Origin: Lates calcarifer
Lineage: Eukaryota; Chordata; Actinopteri; Centropomidae
Direction of reading: 5' to 3'
DNA: 64,000 nucleotides
NCBI RefSeq assembly: GCF_001640805.2
Contig: NC_066848.1
Span: forward strand, 6,823,688-6,887,687
Both the position numbers and the translations under genes were made by a program. The notes beneath the pieces are model-generated. The model was not told the origin of the DNA. It saw nothing but the letters and a program-made list of their open reading frames with translations, and made no database searches. Of the stretch, positions 11,301-26,300 are shown piece by piece (positions within the stretch are counted from its first letter, which is position 1; each line of letters opens with the position of its first letter).

Positions 11301-14300
11301 ATGGTAATTGAAATAAAATACATGTAAAATAAATTTAAATTGAATAATGCTGCCATTTTAAACTAAAACCCTCAGCTCATCTGGCAGTGAATTATAATAT
11401 ATACTAAGAAAAATATGATTTAATCAGAAACAGCACTGTGTACAATGAGAAATATTTGGAGAGGTCTATGCATAAGATCAATTGTTTAGAAAGAACGAAA
11501 GAATACGATTCATTCAAGACATATGTCAGCAAGTATGTTGACACATCATTATAGCTGTAGATATTAACTTCAACACAGCTTGTCAGGGAATGTTATTGTG
11601 TGTACTGACCGACTGTTATGAGGATCATGAAGTTTTTAAGCCATTTAACAAAGTGAATGTGCTTATGTAAGACAAACACACTTCTAACTGGAAACAGATT
11701 TTTGTAACTGGACCCTTAAAAGTACACTATGATTGGATCACGATGCAGTTTTAAAGAACATTACAATAGTATTAACCCTCAGACCAGACCAGACATTCTT
11801 ATCATGTTTAAAACTAAATACAACCCACTGTTAACAGAATGTAAACCATATTGTTTTAGATTGATTGTGCAGTCATATTAATGTTTTAATGAGGCTCAAA
11901 ATAACGTAAATCATATGTAATGATCATCTTTCTGCTCACATGGTAACTGAAGTGAAACAGTCAATGTACTGGAGCCATTTTACCACCAACATCAACAAAA
12001 TACCAAACAATGGAAGAAGAGTGTAACGTCGCTGCACAACACTTCCAACTGCTGAGGGAGGTCTGGCAACATCTAGTTGCTCAATGCCCAGTGAGGGCAC
12101 TTATCTTTGCTTTAACAGTTATACAATAGCAATTTCAATTAATTAGTGGCAAAGCACTGATAAAACTGATTAAATGTTGCAAAATTGCCCCCATATTACA
12201 GCCTGAGCTTGTTTGGAGTCTCCAACAGTGGAGGTTGTGTTTTTAACAAGAAGTTCTTCTTCATCGTCTTTTGTTTTTCTCTAGTTCGAAATTCAGAAAC
12301 TTCGCATCTACTGTGACCCTGAGCAGAATAACCGAGAGACTGCATGTGAAATACCCGGAGTTGTAAGTATAAGAGTCTGCTTGGCTCTGCTCTTCTGCAT
12401 TGTAGTCCAAAAGCAACAGAGATAGCATGTTAATACCTGCTTTACACCTTATCCAGCTACATTTGTTTCTGCTCTGACACACACCTCACAATGGTGCAGC
12501 CAGTCATTTCATTGTCAGTTACGTCCAGCCCTCACTGCATGGCATGGGATGAGGCCTTTACACTTTATATTTCGCCAGTCAAGGGTATTGTAGTATTGTG
12601 TAGTGAAGGTGTAAATTCAGCATATTCATTTAAAGTCACATTTGTTTATGCATAAAAGAATTTGTTGGAGGAGGAGGACCCCATGGCTCACCTTCAAACA
12701 TACTGCATTCAGTGTATTTTTTTTTACTGTCTGCTGGCATTAACTGTGTTTGTGAAGCAGTGGCCCATTGTTATGTTGGCTTGGAAATTGCTAGAACCAC
12801 AAAACCAGTGCCAAATTACTGTTTTTAATGTGAAGCTGTTGGATAAAAATATCAAAAGAGACAAGATGAGAAGCCTAAAAAGACAAAAGCTTGCCAAACA
12901 CCACCGCTTCTCTCCCTTCTGTGTGTGCTTTTCAATGGCTTATTTGCAATGGAATTTCCAAGCTCAGTTATCAATTTCCGTTTGAACAGAGGCTCAGATG
13001 CCTCTCTGGCAAAATCTCACAGCATTTGATTTCAAAACAGAACAATATTCATTGCTCATATTCAATGACAAGCTCATTTTTAACACAGAGAAGCAAGTTA
13101 TGTATGATGTAATTGGCATTTATTCTGTTTTATATAATTTTAAGCTGGATACCTCCAGAGTTTGAAATACTGGTTTGACAAAACACAAAATTTGAAGACA
13201 TAAAATCAGGTTTTAGAAAATCGTAGTAGACATTTTTAATCAATTAATCAAGAAAATACATTTATCAGTGAAAATAATTGGAATTGTACATAATGTCTAA
13301 TTATGCTTGTTCATTACAGTGCTCCAACAGTCCTGATTACACTGAACCCACTCAAGAACCTTGTGCTTGTCCTCCTGGGCCCCCTGGACTTCCAGGAATG
13401 AAGGTCAGTTGATCTTATTCCTCTCATTCTTTATCTTGTGTCATGGTGTTGTTTCATGTTATTATTTTATATATCGAATAAGAAAATAGTACCACATTGA
13501 AAACCACATCGCAAAACATTAACCTCACACATTTGGATATCGACCAATAGAGTTTGTTCCTGCTCCAGCACTCCCACATGTTCAGACAGCTGGTTAAATA
13601 TTTACTTTAAACAGTGGTGGTCTGTTGAGATTAAATAAGAGAAAAATAACTTAATCTTTAATAATGCCGGTTTGTGTGTAAACTCAAGAATGACAGAGAG
13701 TCTAAATTGCTTCTGTGTGGGAGACAAAGCACAAACTCTCCCTCTTACAGCTTGGCCTTTAGGAAATGTGCACTGCATTCCCAGGTGATGTCTAAATCCT
13801 GCTCTCCATGTCAGATAATTATGAGGTTGCACTTTACCAATAGGTCAGATCCAACTACAGTCATTACAGCCTATAAACACGGATCTCCTTTGTGCCAGAA
13901 AAAGTGCTGTGTGGGAGGTTTTAGCACTTTTATCTCTTAAATGCACAGTTACCTGCCGAAAATGTACAGTTTTACAAATTATGAACCCACCAAACAGCCT
14001 CTTCTCCACTTTGGCAAATTGAGGCTTGCCACTGGGAGTGAGTCACATTTAGTCTTGTAAGATCCTGTTGTACTGTACTGTTTGCTGAAAACAAACCAGA
14101 CCACTGCTTAAGATAAACACTGGTTAGAATGGAAAATTACCAAACTAAGGAATAAACCCTACATCTCCGTCTTTATTGATCACAGGGAATCAACCAAATA
14201 ATAGCAACCCCAGTCATAAAACCCTTTACATGAGGACCTCAGAGAGACATATTACCAACAGAAGTCTTTGTTAATAAAACTTACATGGTTTCAGGCATGT

Positions 14301-17300
14301 TTGTGTTTATAAGGTCACTGCTATGCTTTTACTACATTTACTAATAGATCCAAAATGCTAGGGCCATTGCTGGCTTGCAGATGTTCCTTGTAACCCCACG
14401 TGATGCTCAAGAGCATTCTACATTTAGATGCTTTATAGATAAATTAAATCAACACTCTATGCTTGAGAAAGCATGTTGTTACCAAAGATGTTTTCAATGA
14501 ATAGATTAATTCATGCTGCTTTGACTGACAAAGAAGTATAATTTGTTTTAGTTACACATGATTAAGTTGCCTCATTGTGCTTTCTACAGGGAGAACAAGG
14601 AAACACTGGCAAACCTGGTCAGCCTGGACCTCCTGGTGCTGATGGTAAGCCTGTGAGTACTACATAGTTCAATATATAAACATACAGTACATAGTTGCCA
14701 ACAACAGTGTCACAGTAGCATCTGAGAAAATGCCAAACCCCATTGAGTTAATGTATCCATTAGGTCATGACAGTTTTTGCTTGTTGATTCTATGTGGTCA
14801 GGACTGCATCAGAATGCTCAAACACACACACTGGTAAATATGCCTGTTTACTTATTTTTCCAATGGGTAAATAAAAAAACATGTCTGATTATAGCTAAAG
14901 CAGCAGCACAGTGGTGATTTTGTGTGATGAAAACCAACCAAAAAGTGAACCACATGTTATATAGCATGATCAAAAACTCAGAGAAAGAATCCGCCTCGCA
15001 GCCTAGAGTTACTCAGAGAACATGCACACAGCTGAGATTCAAATGTTTAACCAAGTGTGTGTTTCTCTCTGCCTGTTTTCGTTGAATTTAAGGGTATCCC
15101 TGGAGTTAGAGGGAGTCCAGGGTTGTCAGGTCCACCAGGAGTAGAGGTAAAGAGCATTTCACATATTCTACTTTAATGGTAGATTCAGTATCAACAGTAG
15201 AAAATGTAAAGCTGGTTTCTTTTGTTACCTCTGCCAGGGGCCACGTGGGCCAGATGGGTACAAAGGGGAGCAAGGGAGACCTGGTGATTCGGTAGGAAGG
15301 TCAAAAAGCACATTTGCTATACAGATGGGTTTCATTGTCATGACGTGGCTGTAATATTGGACAACTGAAAATCAGTTTTTGTAATACAAGTCTGTACTTT
15401 CAGGGCGACAGGGGTATGCCTGGATTACCAGGATCGCCTGGACAACCAGGAGAGAAGGTGGTGATATCCATTACTCAATATGTCCCCCACATTTCTATTC
15501 CATATTACTGTACCGTGTCTTTGTCACAATGGTTCTGCCTTAGATGCTTCTTTGTTTTTTTCTCAGAGATTCCTCTAAGACATGTTGCTGAAGTTGGGCA
15601 TTACTCAAATTATTGACTGACCAAAACTGAAAGAAAGTGATAGTGATTGTTAAAAAGTACAAAGCACACACTGAATTGTTAAGGTAAATCTTATTTTTAT
15701 GGGATCAAATGTAGGATTAACAGGAAATCCCTGCTAGACACATCAGCTTGAAGCATCTGAACATTATTGCATCAATCACTCTACAAACCATATGTTATGA
15801 ATATAAAACCAGATCCCTCAGGAGAGTAAAAAGTGCAGCCTCTATACTGTGGGACAAGAGCACTTTGCAGAGGGAGCATGAGGGCCTTCAGAGACTTTTT
15901 AAATTTGTTCATATTTCCTGACTTTTGTTCTGCCCTTTTCCCCCAGTAAGCTCAAACAGTTCTTTGCTATTTTTAGGGAACCACAGGTGTATCTCTTTTC
16001 TCTTGTCACCTTGTTTTTTGCCCTCAGTCATCCTTGCTTTTTAGCCCCCCAGTCACAGTGAAATCTGCAGTGGAGTTGCATGGAGGAGATTAATGTACAT
16101 CAAGGCAACATGAGATCCCAGAAAGTCTAACAAAACAGAACACACCCCCACAGGGAGGACTCTGTCTCTAACTTGAGGCCATCCATTAGAAATAAAACCT
16201 TGTAATCCAGGGAGACCAACTTGGCTGCAGAGCACATCACCTGCTCCAGTGTTCCCCTATATTATTTGTGAGAAGATAAGTGTATAAAAAGGTCCTAGTA
16301 AAATGTGAATTAATCTTCTTTTTTCAGATAAAAACCGGACAGCTCAAGTTCTTGCACATAAAAGACTAGGGTGAGAATTCACAAAAGTGGCCAAAATATC
16401 AAGATGTTAGGAAATCAATAGATCACAGTAAGCGGTGCCTTGGCTGGATAACTTCCTCTAACACTGTCCAGTCACAGTCACGCAGGCGAGGAAACATACA
16501 AGAAAATTGTGTGCTGTGTGTTAGTGTCAGCTGTCATGATGTCGACTGTAACAAAATAGCATATGAGCCACAGGGACAAGTCACAAGTAACTGTGAGCTT
16601 AATTGTGTCAGAAACAGTCCAAGTAACAGTGAAGCAAGGCTCTCTGTAAGTGTTCTTTTCCTCTGATTGCTTTGATGTTCATCTGAGCAAGAGTTATTGA
16701 GTGTACAGTGAAGTAATACATCCCTATGAGATTGCATCACCCCTGTCATATCATTCTACCTTGTAATCAGTGTGACCACAGGGGACCCCCTTGCCAGTTG
16801 GCTGAAGTGAAGATCATTTGAAGCAGTTAATGCCATTTTCAAAATGGTCTCAGCTGGCTGTAGACACATGTCCTGGAGCACCTGAGCAAATCCTCCTGTA
16901 CCATCTGTCCCATTATTAGAATTTCACTCACAGGTCCAGGATGCATCAATTTTTAGTAGTGTTTATACTGTCTCCTCAACTTTCTTTGATTAGGTCAAAT
17001 ACTTTTATCCATACAAAAACACAAAGAGAGAGAACACAGTGGATGACTGCATTTCTAAAGATCAGGTGGATTTATTGCATCTTTTTATCCCATTTCCAGT
17101 TACACTTAAACATAAAAGGATTGTGACTTTTACTGGTCTATGAAAACGCTCTTTTAAAATCCCATAATTAGGCTTCTAATTAGTGTAATGGTCTAAGGCA
17201 TGAATGATGAGATGAGCGACTAGAAGGTGCACTGCAAGTGATTTTCCATCACTTTCACAGTAAAACAAGACATCTGCCAAATGTGTGCAAGTTTGTAAAA

Positions 17301-20300
17301 GCTCTAGAGGAATAGATTAAAAAAAAAAAGGTGAATACACCACAAATCAAATGTAGTCCTTTTAAATTCAGTTATCCCTATCGGTCAATACATCACAGAG
17401 AATCATAGTGAACATATACTTCTAACGCAAGTCATAGACACACACAAAGACACTCATAATACACAGAAACACATAATCAGTTATACAAGTCACGCTCATA
17501 TTAAACCAGCACATCTGATCCAAAAACATCTTTACCAAGAACAGTAAAAACACCAATAAAATGACCCTGTATGTATATGAAAAATGTATGTAAAGCACCT
17601 CTTACACATGAATCTGTAAAGAGCACAGATGCCTTTGGCACCTCCACAGTTCAAACTTCAACTTTAACTTAATCTTTGTAGTGGCCAAGTGAAAGTGTTT
17701 CATGATGTTCTAGAAAACTGAATTTTCTTCATGTCTGGGTCAAGAGGTGTCTACATTCTAAAGAGCCTCCACGCAACAGAAAACTATCTCTCAAGACCAA
17801 GAGGTCTTTGACCAACAGGGAGCCACTTCTCTTAAAGTTAGAGTGAATCCTCATCTTGCACAGCATAAGATTTTCTACAAACTACAACATGCCAAATCAT
17901 TCCCATATTGTAAGACCACCAAAGGGTGTAGTCTCATTTTCCTGGCATAAGTTTGAGAGAAGGGAAACATGAGATGTCTGCTAAATTAAGTCAAAAGTAC
18001 ATAATTCAAGAGCACAAGAGGAAGAAAGACTGTTAGCCACTTTGCCAAAAACTGGCTATGTTTGTGTATTCACAGTCTGTGATACTTGTTCATGACCACA
18101 GTCATTCATCACCTGTTGAAGGTACATCTTATAGCTAATCATGTGGTCTCTACTATTGATCTCTGTAGTTCATCAACACTGTAACTACATAGTCAGAATA
18201 CAATCTGACAGAAATCAATGCGCCTAATTGGAAAACCCACAGCCCACATCTGCCTACTGTTCCCTGTAAACCTCAGGTGCAAGAACACACCAGTCACAGC
18301 TTACACTACTTACGCTAACACCTATCCAAATTTTATGATCCATGTTATCAACCAGGATTTTTGCAACACAGTACTATAAAACCGTAAAACTCCCTGCAGT
18401 ATGAAGACAAAAACAGCACAAACACTACCAGTTGGCCTCCATGTCTGTGCCTTTACTGCCCTGGCTGCAGTGCTGCCAGTCACTGGCACCCTGAGCCTCT
18501 GAATCTCTTCATCATGGTTCGTTTGTTTTGGACTGGAATCCAACTCATGAACAGAACTGCTGTGGCAACCACAGCTGCAGAGATTTTAGCTGTATGTTTT
18601 GATACCAGTGGAGCATGAATACGTGTTCCTGGCTGTCTTTCTATATACTATATAGTATAAACAAATATTTTTGCAAATGAGGCCACAATAAAAATTCTGT
18701 TGCCTAAAAAAAGTAACAGAGCCAGCATCATTTGGTTTTACACTGAACAATAATTTGTTCCCTCTTGAGCTGATTAGCATGTTTTGAGTGCTGGAATGCA
18801 AAATTGGAGAAAGCAAATGATGTAATGTAACGTCCTGCCTTGTTCCAAAATCATGCTTTTTTTTTATTCTGAAAATGTGAAAATACAGTGACGCATCACT
18901 CCCTTAAGTTTTGGCAACATTCATCAAATACTAGCATCTAGTTTTTGGTCAACCATTGCAGTTCTTGAAATACCAGAATGATGCCGTTAAACACGTCACT
19001 CTCTCAAGTTTCAGTCCAAAAAGTTGTTCAATTCATTGTCTGTCCCAGAAGAACAAGACCACTGCTGACTAATGTCAAACGTTGACTGCATATTTGTAAC
19101 CGTGTGGACTTAATAATGGGTCAGTGAAGTGCTCTTGTCCCACACGTGTGTAAATTGTGCCTCCTGATCTGGCTGAGTTTTTCTATTGCTGTCAAAGATA
19201 AGTCAGGGCAGTGTAGACTGTAAAAAATAGGAACTATTTTTCTATCACATGTAATTATGATTTAAATCTTTTAACTTTCCTCAGGGCTCTATAGGATCCC
19301 CAGGAATAGCAGGGTTACCAGGAAAACCTGGCCAAGTGGTAAGGCAGACAATCATAAAAACAAACAAAAAACAGTTATGTTACTGTGCATGACAGAAGAT
19401 ATATAACAACTTTAACTTGGATGGCATGATATTTCCAGGGAGAAAAAGGAAGTATGGGACCTCCGGGGCCACCTGGTTATCCGGGAAAACCTGTATGTAT
19501 AAAACAATTCAGAATCAAATCCATAGATATTGTGCTGTTACAATTCTGTGTAAAACTCTTTTCTCTTATTTTAGGGCTTACCTGGGAGAGAGGGAAAGAA
19601 TGGACTTCCAGGGGGACCTGGTCAAAAGGTCTGTTGGTTTTGACAGTACAGAATAGTTAAGTTACAAAGCTCATTCAGGGATATAATAGAGGCATGAGAT
19701 TGGCTGAGTGTGTTAGAAGACTTTACTGTTCCCACTAGTTGTACTGTTGATGTTTGGCAACCATGGAAATGAAGTCATACAGTGCTGGTGTCCCCTTTGT
19801 CTTTTTCCAAACCACATTTGACAACTTCAGTAAACATCAAAGGTGTTCTTCATGTTTTAGATAGATGATAAATCCCAGATGACATGTAAAATGTATAAGA
19901 CAGTGATGTGTGTGTGTCAAATCAAGGGCTCAGAACTAGAAATTTGGATGAAAATGAAATGCATTAATAATGTTTTTGCCTCTCCAATGTATTTAGGGAG
20001 AAGTTGGGGCCAGTGGCATCCCTGGTGTTGATGGAAGGGAAGGCCACCCTGTGAGTAGCAAACACACATATTACTCATGGTACATGTTTTATATTTTGTA
20101 GGTTGCTAGTGCTGTTAGTATTGTCCTACATCTTTACTTGGACTCCTAGAAATTTAAGACTCGATGCAAAATGTGAGGCAAATTGTGCTTGACTGAAATA
20201 TGAAATGGACTGTCATATTGTGTTAAGGTTTAAAGTTTTCAGCAGAGCATTTTGAAACAAGAAAAGGAAAACTTTATGTATGTTGTACCTTACATTACGG

Positions 20301-23300
20301 TTCATAAAGTTCTTAACAGACAAATGCTGTACAAATTTAAGCTCACATGAAATCGTACTGTAAGTAACAGAATTGTAAAATAGACGCATAATGCTTTTTA
20401 CCGTAGCAAGACTGCAGTGTGTTAACATATTGTCAGCAGTACAGAGAGTACCCCCTGACAGCCAGTAAATTAGGGGTATTTCCCCTGTAGTTCATCCCAG
20501 GATAACCCTGTTATGTAACAAGCAGGCTCAGGCTATAATCTAAGGCAGTGAAAGCAACTCATCGAGGGAATGCTGTGGTGCTCTGGCAGATCTGTTTTAG
20601 GAAGAAAGTGTTTCAACTGGGCAGCTACCCCACTGATCATGATTATAAGTGTCGTCCAAAAGTTTGAGATGGGTCTACAAAAGATGAGTCAGTTGCTCCA
20701 CAAGGCTGTAAGCCATTTTTCCCCACCAGAACAATAGAGTTAGCAATGTATCCAGGGAGACAGGATTAGTACTGTACTTCCTCAATTTAAAACAGGATGA
20801 AGTTAGCTTTTCAGTGTAGGCCCCAATGTGGGGATTTCTCCTCCTATAGGTTGAGTTTGACCATCTTGGTGCCTCTGTGTCTTTATTTCTGTTGCTCTGC
20901 CTGCCTGTCTAATCCATTCACTATGCACATATGTTACTCAAACTTTTGTGTGAGGCAACCACTAAGCATCTGCAAGCAGTTATCTCAGAAGAAAATAACT
21001 AAAACAAAAAACTAAAGAGGCTTTCCAGGGTACTTTTGCTGCATGTGTTGAACCGAATAAACTTTTGACGTATGAAGCCATTTATTTATAAATCTGTATC
21101 TGCTGTCACTTATTTCCCCAAGTGAAATTTAAATAGCAACTACTTTTTTGTCTCATTGCATTTATCAGCAAATAAAACACGTGCACAGTCCACTTGGAAC
21201 GCATGTGGTTCATCTGAGGATCGTACAGTTTGACATGCTGATTAAACTTTGGACAGTGCTCCAATAGTACATGGAGCGATGCAGTTTAGACAAAGAAATT
21301 ACATATTCTTTCTATCTATCTTTTTTTTCCTTTTTTTTGGAAGTGATTATATTTACAAAATGTAACTGGGGAAAGTAACATTTTGGTAGACATTTCCTGG
21401 TGCACCATGACCAGTTCAATCAGAAGCTTTTATTGAGCAACTGGCTTCATTTCTTACTGACACAATGAAGTAATTATTGCAGAACTGTGAAAGGAAGTAA
21501 ACTAGAACCTGTAGACTTTCATGTTGTTTTTAGAATCAATTCTGAAACACTGACTAGGAAAACATTTGCAGTTTAGAAATATTATTTCTGTTGAATACGT
21601 ATATAACCCTCTAGCAGTAGATAGTGCAAGTGCATATTAGAGCAGGTTTAAAATACAGAGACATTACTCAGGGCTGGATTAATAGACAAAAAGAAGCATT
21701 ACAAACAATTTCCTGTCATGTTTTTTTTCCCAAATTCTCCCAGGGTATACCTGGATTGCCAGGAACTGCAGGCCTGGATGGTCAAAAGGTAACAAGTTCC
21801 CAACAGATGTGCAAAAGAAACTGATCTGTGATTTTGATATTTCTTTGTGATAATGTTTGACTGATATGATTCTCATTTAAGGGGGAGGCTGGTTTGACTG
21901 GGCCGAGGGGCTTCAGAGGAATGCCCGGACTGCCCGTAAGTTAACATCTGTCGGACTGTTTGTTCATAATTTCAGTGCACATCAAAGTGCTAATATTGAA
22001 TCTGAAGAGTTAACAAAACACTTTCTTGACTCTCCTGCAGGGTGAGATGGGTTTACCTGGTGCACCTGGTTTAAAAGGACCAATGGGACCCAAGGTGATC
22101 ATTTATGCCTGCTAGAAAATTTCCCTTGAGCCTCTTCAGACTGTTGTATTGTGAGCAATGCAAAGCTACAATGAAGCTGGCAGAAATAATCACCGACTTT
22201 CATCTTACCAACAGACAGCAAAAAGATTTAATACAGGCTTTAAAAAGGATAAACTGTGCACAAAATATAATGTGAATTAATCCCCCTCTACATCCTTCAG
22301 GCTGTAAGTGCACTGGCTCAAACTGTGACCCAGAAAAGTCAATACTGCAGATCAGTCTATACAAGCTGAGACATGTCATGATTTAAGTTGACTCTAAGCA
22401 CAGTATAGTGCAGTTAACCAGCTGCCAACAAGTACTGGATGTTGTATGACATTAGATTCCCGAGCCATATGTCGTCCAGCCTTCACAAAGCACATCGCGG
22501 TGCACAGTGTCATTACTTTGGATATGATTAAATCTTTGTAGCCCTCTTGAAATGCATAGAAAGATGCTTGGGTCAGCAGCATTACATGTTTTGTTTGGTC
22601 ACTGTTTTTCTAAAATACACTTTAACATAAGTAACGATCTCTTGGCCACACCGGCAGCGCTAAATTAAGCTACAATCCGGTTCTCCTGCTTTCGTCAGTG
22701 GAATTTTAGTGGAAATGTAAGCAGTCTGGGCTTGTCTGGTCTGGACGCTCTGTCTCCTAATCACTTTTCATTAGCTGATCTGCCTCTAACAAGCCAGTGT
22801 GTATTGGTAAATGGCACACAAGTGAAAACCTAGTTTATGGACAGGCAGGCAATATTTTGATTTTATGGCTACGCTTCAGACTGCAATTACTGAGGCTTGT
22901 TCAACTGGAAAAGAAAGCATATGAGTAGACACAATTAAACGTCAAGCAGCAATATCCCAAAACCCCATGAAAGTATGCTTAAATTACTGCATGCATCAAC
23001 GAAAATGAATTATGTTAAGAAAGTGAAAATACCAACTGCACTACAGCCAGTTATATGATGTAGAGATGATATTATTTCATTGTATGTTTTCCATAACATA
23101 AGACATGTTTTATTTCTTGATCAAGGGGATTAAGGGTGAAAGTGGAAGTCCAGGTATCCAAGGAGCACCAGGGCCTGTGGTATGTTTCTGTTTAAATGAT
23201 CTAATATGAACCAGGTGCCTTTATCTCTGACTTAAATTACTTCAGTAATTTATTGAATAAGTAAAGCTGTGAGTGAATAAACATGTGTTTATCATGTGTT

Positions 23301-26300
23301 TCTTGGTTTAATTAATTGATGTTTAAATGAATGCTTTTAAAGGGGAGTGCAGGGGAACCAGGAAGAGCAGGTCAGCCTGGGCACCCAGGCATGCCAGGCC
23401 TGAAGGGCAGCAAGGTATTTCTACTGTGACCTTTTTTTTCTGCCAGTACAGTGACGCTCATTTCTCTACCACTTTCATCCAGTTGAAACCTCTTCAGATA
23501 CATGATTTATGATCATGAAAATTCATCATTTGTTTTTGTTTGCTGGCCTGAGCTATACCCACTCTGGTCATACAGAAAGTTACAGTATGTCCACTGATAT
23601 TTAGTGTGCCAGAAATTCTAGTTGTAATAATGACTCAACTTCCATATCATCAACTGATTTACATCACAATCACTTTTTAGTGGTAGTTTTTTAACTTATT
23701 TCATTACCACATGTTATTTTTGGACATTTGTACTAACAATAATTAAATAAGCCAGATGTGCGAAGTCTCCACTGTGATATAGAATATAAGGATATACTCT
23801 GGCAATATATATAAATCATTTGGAACTTGTGGTTAGTTTCCTGCTGCAAAACATCTAATGCATTTCTTTATTTCTTTGCCAGGGACAAAGGGGAAATACA
23901 GGTGAAAGAGGAGAGATGGTAAGACTCAGGACTGCCATCAACCCATAATTAGTCAAACAAGAGATAGACTTTGGTCCTAAAGAAATGTTTAACACTGGTC
24001 TGTTAGACTCAGTGTGGAAGTCTGCATGGGTGAACTTCTGTTAGTGGAGGAATATATTGTGTTTATTTTGATATAAAAATCAACAGTCACCTATCAGCTG
24101 TATTTTGCCTTTTGGAAGTGTAACTGAATATTTGCCATTCTTACCACCTTCCATAATGCTTTTTCTCCATTACACTGCACTGGATCAATTTTCATGACAC
24201 AAAAACAAAATCAACTCTGGAAGGTAATGAGGAAGTGCAATCATATTTATGTAATCAAATCCAATGGGTTTTGATGTGGCGCATTTAAACCACATTAACA
24301 CTCATAAACAGTACCATAACTAGAGACCATTGCTAGGTTGGACCATAGGTTGGACCACACCCATCTTCGAATTCTGCCTTCATTCTGATCTTAACTAGAC
24401 ACCTGTAAAGTTTTGCACCTGTATTTTTGCACAGTTGTGATGCTGTCATTGTGACAAAATCTGTTCACAGAAATGTAAACACCTGCCAACTCAAAACTAC
24501 CTCTGTCCAGAATCACATTTTGCCATGATTACACACACAGACAGACAAGGTGAAAACTACATCACCTCCGCTGTTGCAGCTGATAAAAATGCATCAGTGA
24601 TCATGTATTGAATGGATGTTTTAGACTCGTGTGTGAAACACTGATTTCATGTGCTTTCGTGACAATAATCTGATGATATTCTGACCAGGGACTGAAAGGT
24701 GAAATAGGAGAGCATGGTCGGCCAGGGGATCACGTGAGTTTCTTTTGATCAGCTTTGATGTATGAGGACTGATGATCGTTACCTTCCCCAAGGATGTTAT
24801 CTTTCTATTTGTCTTTTAACCAGCAGAAGAACTGGTAAATAGATTTCAATGGAATTTGTTGGAAAAGTCACAGGTCAGGGGAGTAGTAGTTTTTAGGAGT
24901 CTTGAGAGTCGATAGTGCCGCCCTGTGGCCATTTATAAAGCACTTTCACTTTTTCATTTAAAGCTCAATTCTTGTTTTCGTTGTTTCCTTGTACACACAT
25001 AGTGCCTAGCTAATCTATCCATAAAGGCAACACATACTCTCTGTGCATTTAAAATGAAAATCAACATAGAAGTCTTTTTTTTTTCCTATCGCTTTTCACA
25101 CCCATGTATTGGATCATTTGTATTTGATGCTCTATACTCTCCTATCACATGCTGCCAAATACTTACAGGCATGACCTATTTGACATTAATTCTCATCATT
25201 CTTGAATACATTGTGCAACTGTAACCAACTTTAATTGACATGGTGCCATATTTAACAGATCTTACAGAAATCCGATGCGGTTGAGCATATAGGTGGTGCA
25301 ACCAGCAAAACTCAGCAGTCATAATTCTGACTCTACAAATTTTTTGCATATTTGTGCATAATTTTTCAAGATTATCCTAAGATAAGATGAATGCCAGTGA
25401 CCTGTTGTATGTTTTAATGAAGATCTAAATGCAGATTTTTCATTATTTAGATAAAACATTTTGGTTGTTGTTCAAATGCTTTCTGCTGTAGTTTTTAATG
25501 ACTTACCCTGACTTTGATTGGCAGGGCTCCATTGGTCCAATGGGACTAAAAGGAGAGGTATGTTAAACTAAATGCATTAATTACTGTACCTCCATCTAAC
25601 CTGAATTATCACATTTATTGCTGACACTGGGCTTGTATTTTTGCCAGAAAGGGACAGCAGGAGATCCGGGGCAGAGAGGTCAAGAAGGTCAGGTGGGACG
25701 GCCTGGACAGCCGGGTCAGTTAGGCCCACCCGGTCCCCGAGGGCTGCCAGGGGACATTGGTCTACCTGGCCCACCTGGACCTGAAGGAAGATCTGTATGT
25801 GTGATACACATTGTGTTTACAACTTTACTGTTGATGATTTTTTAAATCATGATGTTGTGTCTGAGACATTCACTGCAGATCCACATGATCCATTACTTTA
25901 TTACAGGCAAGTGAACTGTCGGACAATCGTATTCGGCAAATCTGCAGAGATATTCTTCAGAGTGAGTATCATTAGAGACTTACTCATGATGTGTGTCTGT
26001 GTTTTCACCACTTACATCTGAAATCTTTTCATTGTCAATCATCCTAGGTGAGCTGCCTTTACTGTTGCTGAGCAACCAGCAGAGTAGCTGCACCAGATGC
26101 CAAAGCCGGCCTGGATCTCCTGGTCCTCCAGGTCCAGCTGGGCCCCAGGGACTCAGGGGTCTCCCTGGACTTATCGGGTCCAGGGGACAGCCAGGACACC
26201 CAGGTCGGCCAGGGCACCCTGGTATTAATGGGCTCAAAGGTAAAACTAGCTTCAAGTCAACAGTATGTTATTAAAACTATTTTGGGGGATGCTCTAATGC

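Noticed and set aside
15458..19284. Possible missed collagen exon in the largest col21a1 intron
   Set aside because: No Gly-X-Y segment with splice sites was found, and the assembled chain (960 residues) already matches the family length.
25577..26255. Glycine/proline-rich minus-strand open frames
   Set aside because: Antisense shadows of collagen Gly-X-Y exons.
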